A stretch of 64,000 nt of DNA from Lineus longissimus. Lineage: Eukaryota; Nemertea; Pilidiophora; Heteronemertea; Lineidae. The notes under the pieces were generated by a model. That model was not told where the DNA came from. It saw nothing but the letters and a program-made list of their open reading frames with translations, and searched no databases. Where the stretch lies: the NCBI RefSeq assembly GCF_910592395.1, contig NC_088322.1:8737431-8801430 (forward strand). The letters are read 5' to 3'. The position numbers were made by a program, and so were the translations under genes. This document shows, in pieces, positions 58,482 through 64,000 of the stretch (its first letter is position 1; every line of letters begins with the position of its first letter).

Positions 58482-60967
58482 TTATTTCCGCATAAATAGA
58501 GGTTGTCTCAAATAGACATTTTATGTCGTGTTATGACTCAAATAGACGTTTGGTGGCGCTTTTCAAATAGACATACACTCAAATAGACGTTTGGTGGCGC
58601 TCGTATCTCAAATAAACATATATTGTCGTGTTTTCTGATTTTTGTGTATAACTCAAATATACGTTTGGTGGCGCTTTTCAAATAGACATACACTCAAATA
58701 GACGTTTGGTGGCGCTCGTATCTCAAATAAACATATATTGTCGTGTTTTCTGATTTTTGTGTATAACTCAAATAGACGTTTGGTGGCGCTTTTCCGCAAA
58801 AATGGAAGTTCCCCAAATAGACGTTGTGTGGCGCTGGAATCAATTTTAATGACGGCGACAGCGATATTGCAACGTACTCTCTACTATACAACAGTAGAGC
58901 ATTTCACTGTTGTCGATATCGCATTAAACAGTGAACATTCTACTGTGTGTTTGCTTTTGCGCACATTCTCTGCGCAACGAAGAATACCATTGAATATTCT
59001 GGAATATTGTTGAATGACCACGTGTTTTTAATTTGTACTATATATACAGTTTTTGACTGTAGCCGAATAGATGATCAATCAATAAATCAATTTGAATTTG
59101 AAATTTTGACTCTTTAATTTCATTTTAGCAGTGAGGATGGGCGGCTACAGGCGGTATCATTTCCAACAACATGTCACAATAAGAGACCTTTTTCCCCTAT
59201 GTGCCAGGAGTATGAGGGTTTGGGGCGGTTAGGTTCTCTCATTCCCAGCCGCCAGTCACAATCTGGTAAATTTTTGTCTCAAGTATGAATTTTGGCAATG
59301 ATCATATATATATTTATTTATTTATTCCTCCTATGCAGAAGAAGATATACAAAATAGTATACAATAAATTTAACAGAGTGTATGAGGAGTGAGTGCATTA
59401 TTTACAGGTAATTTGGTAATTAATTGAGTGAGCTGGTTAATACCAGCACTCCGCTGCAATTTGCAGCAATGACATGTTGTCTTCTAGGTCGCAGCCAGGT
59501 ATTTGCTTACCTAGCAATGTCTCTGTTAGATCATGGGTCGGGGTCCTATCATTCACAGCCACGAGTCACAATCTGGTAACTTTTTGTCTCACGTATGAAG
59601 TTTGGCAGTGATCATGGGTCGGGGTCCTATCATTCCCAGCCGCCAGTCACAATCTGGTAACTTTTTGTCTCACATATAAAGTTTGGCAGTGATCATGGGT
59701 CGGGGTCCCATCATTCACAGCCACGAGACACAATCTGGTAACGTTTTGTCTCACATATAAAGTTTGGCAGTGATCATGGGTCGGGGTCCTATCATTCACA
59801 GCCACGAGTCACAATCTGGTAACTTTTTGTCTCACGTATGAAGTTTGGCAGCGATCATGGGTCGGGGTCCTATCATTCACAGCCACGAGTCACAATCTGG
59901 TAACTTTTTGTCTCACTTATAAAGTTTGGCAGTGATCATGGGTCGGGTCCCATCATTCCCAGCCGTAAGTCACAATCTGGTAACTTTTTGTCTCACATAT
60001 AAAGTTTGGCAGTGGTCATGGGTCGGGGTCCCATCATTCCCAGCCGTAAGTCACGATCGGGTAACTTTTTGTCTCACATATAAAGATTGGCAGTGATCAG
60101 GGGTCGGGGTCCTATCATTCACAGCCACAAGTCACAATCTGGTAACTTTTTGTCTCACGTTTGGGCCCACTCATTGTTAGTTCAAGAAGCGGATAATAGA
60201 CGGCGAAAGCATCTGGCCAACTGTGAACTGTCTACTGTGTAAGCGGAAAATGGAGACAGTGAAAAGTTCACTGTTTTGTGCGGTGCATGCTCTGGATATT
60301 GACACTATCATTGCGGTAAGCGGCGGCGCTATTGCATGTATTGCATGTACATTTGATGTACTTGTTTCTCTCTTCTTCTGCCATAGCTAAATACACTGAC
60401 AATCCAATTACAATTAAAATGAAATGGTATTAAGTCTCGATTTTCCTCAGATACGCGCGCAAATAGCCATGTGCACTGCTTAGAGCAATAACAATAATAT
60501 CGTCGTGGCAGATAAACCAATTCCAAACTTGCTCCAGAATTGCCGCACGCCAGCGCCACACAACGTCTATTTTTGGAACATCCATTTTTGCGGAAAAGCG
60601 CCACCAAACGTCTATTTGAGTTATACACAAAAATCAGAAAACACGACAATATATGTTTATTTGAGATACGAGCGCCACCAAACGTCTATTTGAGTGTATG
60701 TCTATTTGAAAAGCGATACCAAACGTCTATTTGAGTTATACACAAAAATCTGAAAACACGACAATATATGTTTATTTGAGATACGAGCGCCACCAAACGT
60801 CTATTTGAGTGTATGTCTATTTGAGATACGACACAATATGTTTATTTCAGGTACGTCTCCGTTAAAACGAGCGCCACCAAACGTCTATTCGAGTCATAAC
60901 ACGACATAAAATGTCTATTTGAGACAACCTCTATTTATGCGGAAATAACCGCCCATACCCATCTACA
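58482..60967. mobile_element. 2.5-kb element with satellite-built inverted arms and 80-bp minisatellite core
   Basis: Left arm 58,482 to about 58,840 and right arm about 60,550-60,967 are inverted copies. The outermost part is TGGGCGGTTATTTCCGCATA, then AATAGAGGTTGTCTCAAATA. Each arm contains a 20-25-bp tandem motif CTCAAATAGACGTTTGGTGG with TATATTGTCGTG spacers. The outer ends abut TA, so a TA target duplication is possible. The core holds an 80-bp array. The frames seen in the arms are by-products of the satellite (the same frame in both inverted arms), not a protein. A non-autonomous foldback transposon is the best reading. Confidence 0.75.
59215..60165. repeat. 80-bp minisatellite, about eight units plus a diverged lead copy
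   Basis: The unit contains GATCATGGGTCGGGGTCC, TATCATTCACAGCCACGAGT, CACAATCTGGTAACTTTTTG and TCTCACGTATGAAGTTTGGC. Starts are near 59,531, 59,610, 59,690, 59,771 and so on to about 60,165. Two sub-variants (CACAGCCACGAG versus CCCAGCCG) are interspersed. A separate, diverged copy lies at about 59,222-59,310. Confidence 0.9.
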
Positions 60968-61763
60968 TGTCTGTCGAGTGGAAATTCACTTTCTTTACGA
61001 TAGCTTCGGGCTAACGCCAGACCACGGTTCACTTTCTCTTTTCACCTTCGTTGTTTAATGTCATCATATACATTTGAATTGATTCACTTTCATTCAATAT
61101 CTTTGCCAAAAAAATAAAACGATACAACAAATGTCGTGAATTGTACATGATCAATACCGTGCGACATGAGGTAGCCTTTCTGATATTTTGAGATAGAGCT
61201 GGGTGAAGAGCGAAATATGTCCGACACGTTCACGTATTTGCCTTATTGAAAAACCTTCCAACTCAAATCCTTGGAAATTGTGTCTGGTACTACAAGTTTA
61301 AGTACATGGGGAAGGAAGGCATTTCGTTATTAAGCCGTTACACTGGCTTAAATGAACTCAGGCCTATCCCAGTCTTTCAACAAATCCCGCTCGCAGTGAT
61401 CTTCCCAGTGATCTACAGTCTTATCAAAGGGTTGTCAGGGCAAACCATGATATCGCCGACTCCACGAAACAGCTTTCATATGGATCGATAGGCCTAAAAC
61501 GGCAAAGGGTTAATGAACGTAGAGAGAGAGAAAAGCCAGCGCCACAATCAGTCTGTGGTGAATGGTAGAACTAAAATATCACCACCGAGGCATACCTGCG
61601 ATATCGGCAGGTATTACTCACTGAATACATCCGTCATTACAAAGTATAAGAAACCTGTAACAAATATATTTATAAACATAAGTAGCATCTGATTTGCAAC
61701 ATTCATATTGATGCTACAACATCACAGCTACTGCATCAATAAACGCCTATTCAATCTATAGCA
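60968..61763. other. Upstream region of the sushi gene
   Basis: No gene seen. About 61,405-61,520 carries a repeat (GTCTTATCAAAGGGTT, CCACGAAACA, GATAGGCC) that also occurs at about 36,207-36,310, and inverted at about 33,466-33,550. No clear TATA box near the ATG at 61,764. Confidence 0.5.
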
Positions 61764-63877
61764 ATGGAACATCAGACGAATAGGCAAAAACGCCGTGACT
61801 CGGTTTGGGCCGTGTGCCTATTCATGTGTGCATTAGCATTCATTGTAAATTGTAACCCAAATGGTGAGTAACATCATTCTGTCCGCATGCTACTTGCTTT
61901 TAATTCGAACGAGGCAACCTGCTCTATATTCCGCTCATGATCCTAATGCCAGTGTGCAGTGAGTGAAAGGTGAGCAATACACTCGATACTGGTAGTACTG
62001 GTAGTAGTGATTATTCTCAGTGATTGATTGGGTTTCGAAATGCCTCACCAATGCCTTGCTGTCTCTTTACCAAAAGGAAGGGTTGCTTCTATGTCATTTC
62101 TCTATTAGTTTATCAGCACTCCCATCAGGGGTCGGGCCTGGAGTCATTTTTTACTATGATTTAGGCCAAACAATCTTAATCCCTAACTTCAAAAAAGTTG
62201 ATACGGCGTTTGTCTGTTTATGCTTCTGATCCCTTATTTATCAGATCTAAAATGTCCACATCCACTCATATCAAACGGCAAGGCAGAACCCTTATTCCAA
62301 AGGGCGCTTCCTGACGGCGAGTACAGCGACTACTATATAGAAGACACGCCTGGTGTAGACCTTGGACAATACGATGACTACGACAATCCCGCTCCCGTGG
62401 AGTATCCTCAGCATACGGAGTTAAAAATCCAGTGCAGGCGAAGATATGCGTTTAATGGAACGAGGGAATCGTCCGGAGTCCTCGTGTGTTTGTCAGAGGT
62501 CGCTCAAGACGGAACGACCATCGCTTCTTGGAGTGGGTACCCAGAGACCGCTTGTTCCCCAGGTGAGTTTATCACGTAACCGTCAGATGGCAATACAAAT
62601 GTACTACAATTCAAAATGTTTATTTCCTTTTGATATCAAGTGATTTATCCTACATCATTCCCTATAACCTGTTCAATAAGCAGGTCTTACAACCCTTGCC
62701 AATGGCAAGTACAAATATCATTGAAATGTAATCGACGAGTTTTAAAGATTTTGCCAATTCCCCAAACCACTGAATTTACGAACCACGTGAAATCGCGCTG
62801 GACATTCTCACCGCAGACTTTGTACTACGCACACTCTTTGCTTGTATGTCGGCGTATCACGCCGCGTAAACACAATAAAAACAAGGCCCTCCCATTACAG
62901 AGTTGGAGGGGTACAATCGGATAAAAATAATAAATGTGGGCCTTACGCCCCTCAAAATAAACTAATCCCTTGTATGCTTCTTTCATGTCGTCATTTTCTC
63001 TCCAGGTGAGCCTGTATTTTTTCTTAGGCAACATGTACATTTAGCCACCGCGCGCATATCCGGTCAGAAGTCGCGTGACCACGAACTTTTAAGGACGAAA
63101 AAATTGGAAACTTGGAAATTAAAAATTGGAACTTCAGAAAGCCCATTATCTTTTCCCTTTTGAAGGGCGGTTATCTTCATTTTTTAATAGTAAGATATAA
63201 TCAGAATCTCCCGAGGAATTCTGATATGAGCTAATATTTCTATAATTTCAAGTCATGTGCCATCCGATGGCTATCCATGGAGGCATTCTAACGGCTGAAT
63301 GCGACGATGAAGCACAGCTTGTCGGTTCTGTCATTATCCGCCAGACGGCGTGCCTGCGCTGCAAGATGGGTTATGAGATGACGGACGAGGGGCTTCGCAG
63401 AATGAATGCAGTCGAGGTCATGTGCGGAATAGATGGCGAGTGGGTGATGCCTGTAAACTGTACAAATGCAATCGGTTCGTAGAATACAGTTAGATCAAAT
63501 ATATTTTGGGTAATTTTCTTCAAATGGCAGATTGAGTTTGAAACTATTAAGGGACAACCTCGACATGAGATAACTTGGTTTCTCATGCAAAAATGGCTTA
63601 CTTCTCAAATCAGGATAACTGTTATTGTTTTGAGGGATTCTGTCAAGTAGAATTAGCATTTTGTAATCGAACACTGAAATGGCTGATAACTGTTTTTCTT
63701 CAAATGTTACAGCTTGTCCAGGGCTATTGCCGCCACAATACGGAGAGCTAGCCTCATTTAATCCACTTTACCTCGCAACCTTTCGGTGTCACGAGCGATT
63801 CATTGTAGTTGGTCGGGACCGTCTAAAATGCGAACTTGGAAAATGGAACGGAATTCCTCCTTTATGTCGTTTTAGAG
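61764..63877 (+). CDS. Sushi (CCP) domain protein, 5' part (continues beyond right edge)
   Basis: Four exons, all joining in phase 1: 61764-61863, 62245-62562, 63253-63474 and 63713-63877, the last ending at donor GTAAAA. Exon 1 gives a basic N-terminus and a hydrophobic segment (VWAVCLFMCALAFIVNC), a signal peptide or anchor. The next three exons are one CCP module each: CPHPLISNG...ELKIQCRRRYAF...CLS, CHPMAIHGG...CLRCKMGYEM...MCG..GEWVMPVNC, and CPGLLPPQYGEL...FRCHERFIVVGRDRLKCELGKWNGIPPLC. The first module has a long acidic insert with several tyrosines (EYSDYYIED, GQYDDYDNP). CCP proteins act in complement-like regulation, adhesion or receptor binding outside the cell. Remaining domains are beyond the window. 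Confidence 0.88.
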
Positions 63878-64000
63878 GTAAAACGTTAATTTACAAAGCA
63901 CACGTTTGAATGGGAACTAGCGCTTTACAAGACTTTTAAGTTGTTCATTATATTTTTTTATTCTTTTGTGCACTTGTTCAATTAAGTGTCAATTAAAGAT

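Noticed and set aside
58738-59013. 91-codon frame also found inverted at 60,649-60,329
   Set aside because: It is created by the satellite motif in the inverted arms; frame content is only repeated NRRLVALF-type strings.

Overview
The window looks like nuclear DNA from an invertebrate animal, most likely a marine lophotrochozoan (mollusc, brachiopod or annelid grade). The reasons are GT-AG introns, CUB/LDLa, sushi, TNF-receptor, SLC17, GPCR and LRR-Ig genes, AATAAA signals, a eukaryotic tRNA-Asp, and dense small DNA transposons and minisatellites. Species cannot be fixed by reading alone. Exons were built by hand from open frames, splice sites and intron phase; every junction reported as joined is phase-consistent unless stated.

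Layout, left to right. (1) 308-4064, minus: 5' part of a secreted or membrane CUB + LDLa protein, running off the left edge. (2) 6.7-12.3 kb plus and 19.4-14.9 kb minus: two SLC17 (sialin/VGLUT/Na-phosphate-type) transporter paralogs lying tail to tail. A nest of transposons sits in an intron of the first. (3) 20-24 kb: non-LTR retroelement debris, 64-bp tandem repeats and a small inverted-repeat element. (4) 24.2-30.6 kb, minus: a TNF-receptor-superfamily gene whose cysteine pattern resembles BCMA/TACI. One intron holds a complete TTAA-flanked element with a THAP domain; a second copy lies inverted at 34.2-35.6 kb. (5) 36.4-37.5 kb, minus: an intronless class A GPCR. (6) 43.3-45.3 kb, plus: an intronless LRR-Ig single-pass membrane protein. 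(7) 46.8-50.8 kb, plus: a two-exon gene for a tiny secreted His/Cys-rich protein. (8) 51.3-52.6 kb, minus: two phase-compatible exons of a possible divergent ionotropic glutamate receptor. (9) 54.9-58.4 kb, minus: a small unrecognised gene with a TATA promoter, and a duplicated tRNA-Asp block in its presumed intron. (10) 58.5-61 kb: a 2.5-kb inverted-repeat element with satellite arms and an 80-bp minisatellite core. (11) 61.8-63.9 kb, plus: the start of a sushi-domain (CCP) gene running off the right edge.

There is no operon logic. The genes are mostly cell-surface, secreted or transport proteins. The most unusual content is the TNFR-like gene interrupted by the THAP element, the inverted pair of those elements with a second acidic ORF on the opposite strand, the nested MADF element in the SLC17 intron, and the satellite-armed inverted-repeat element.
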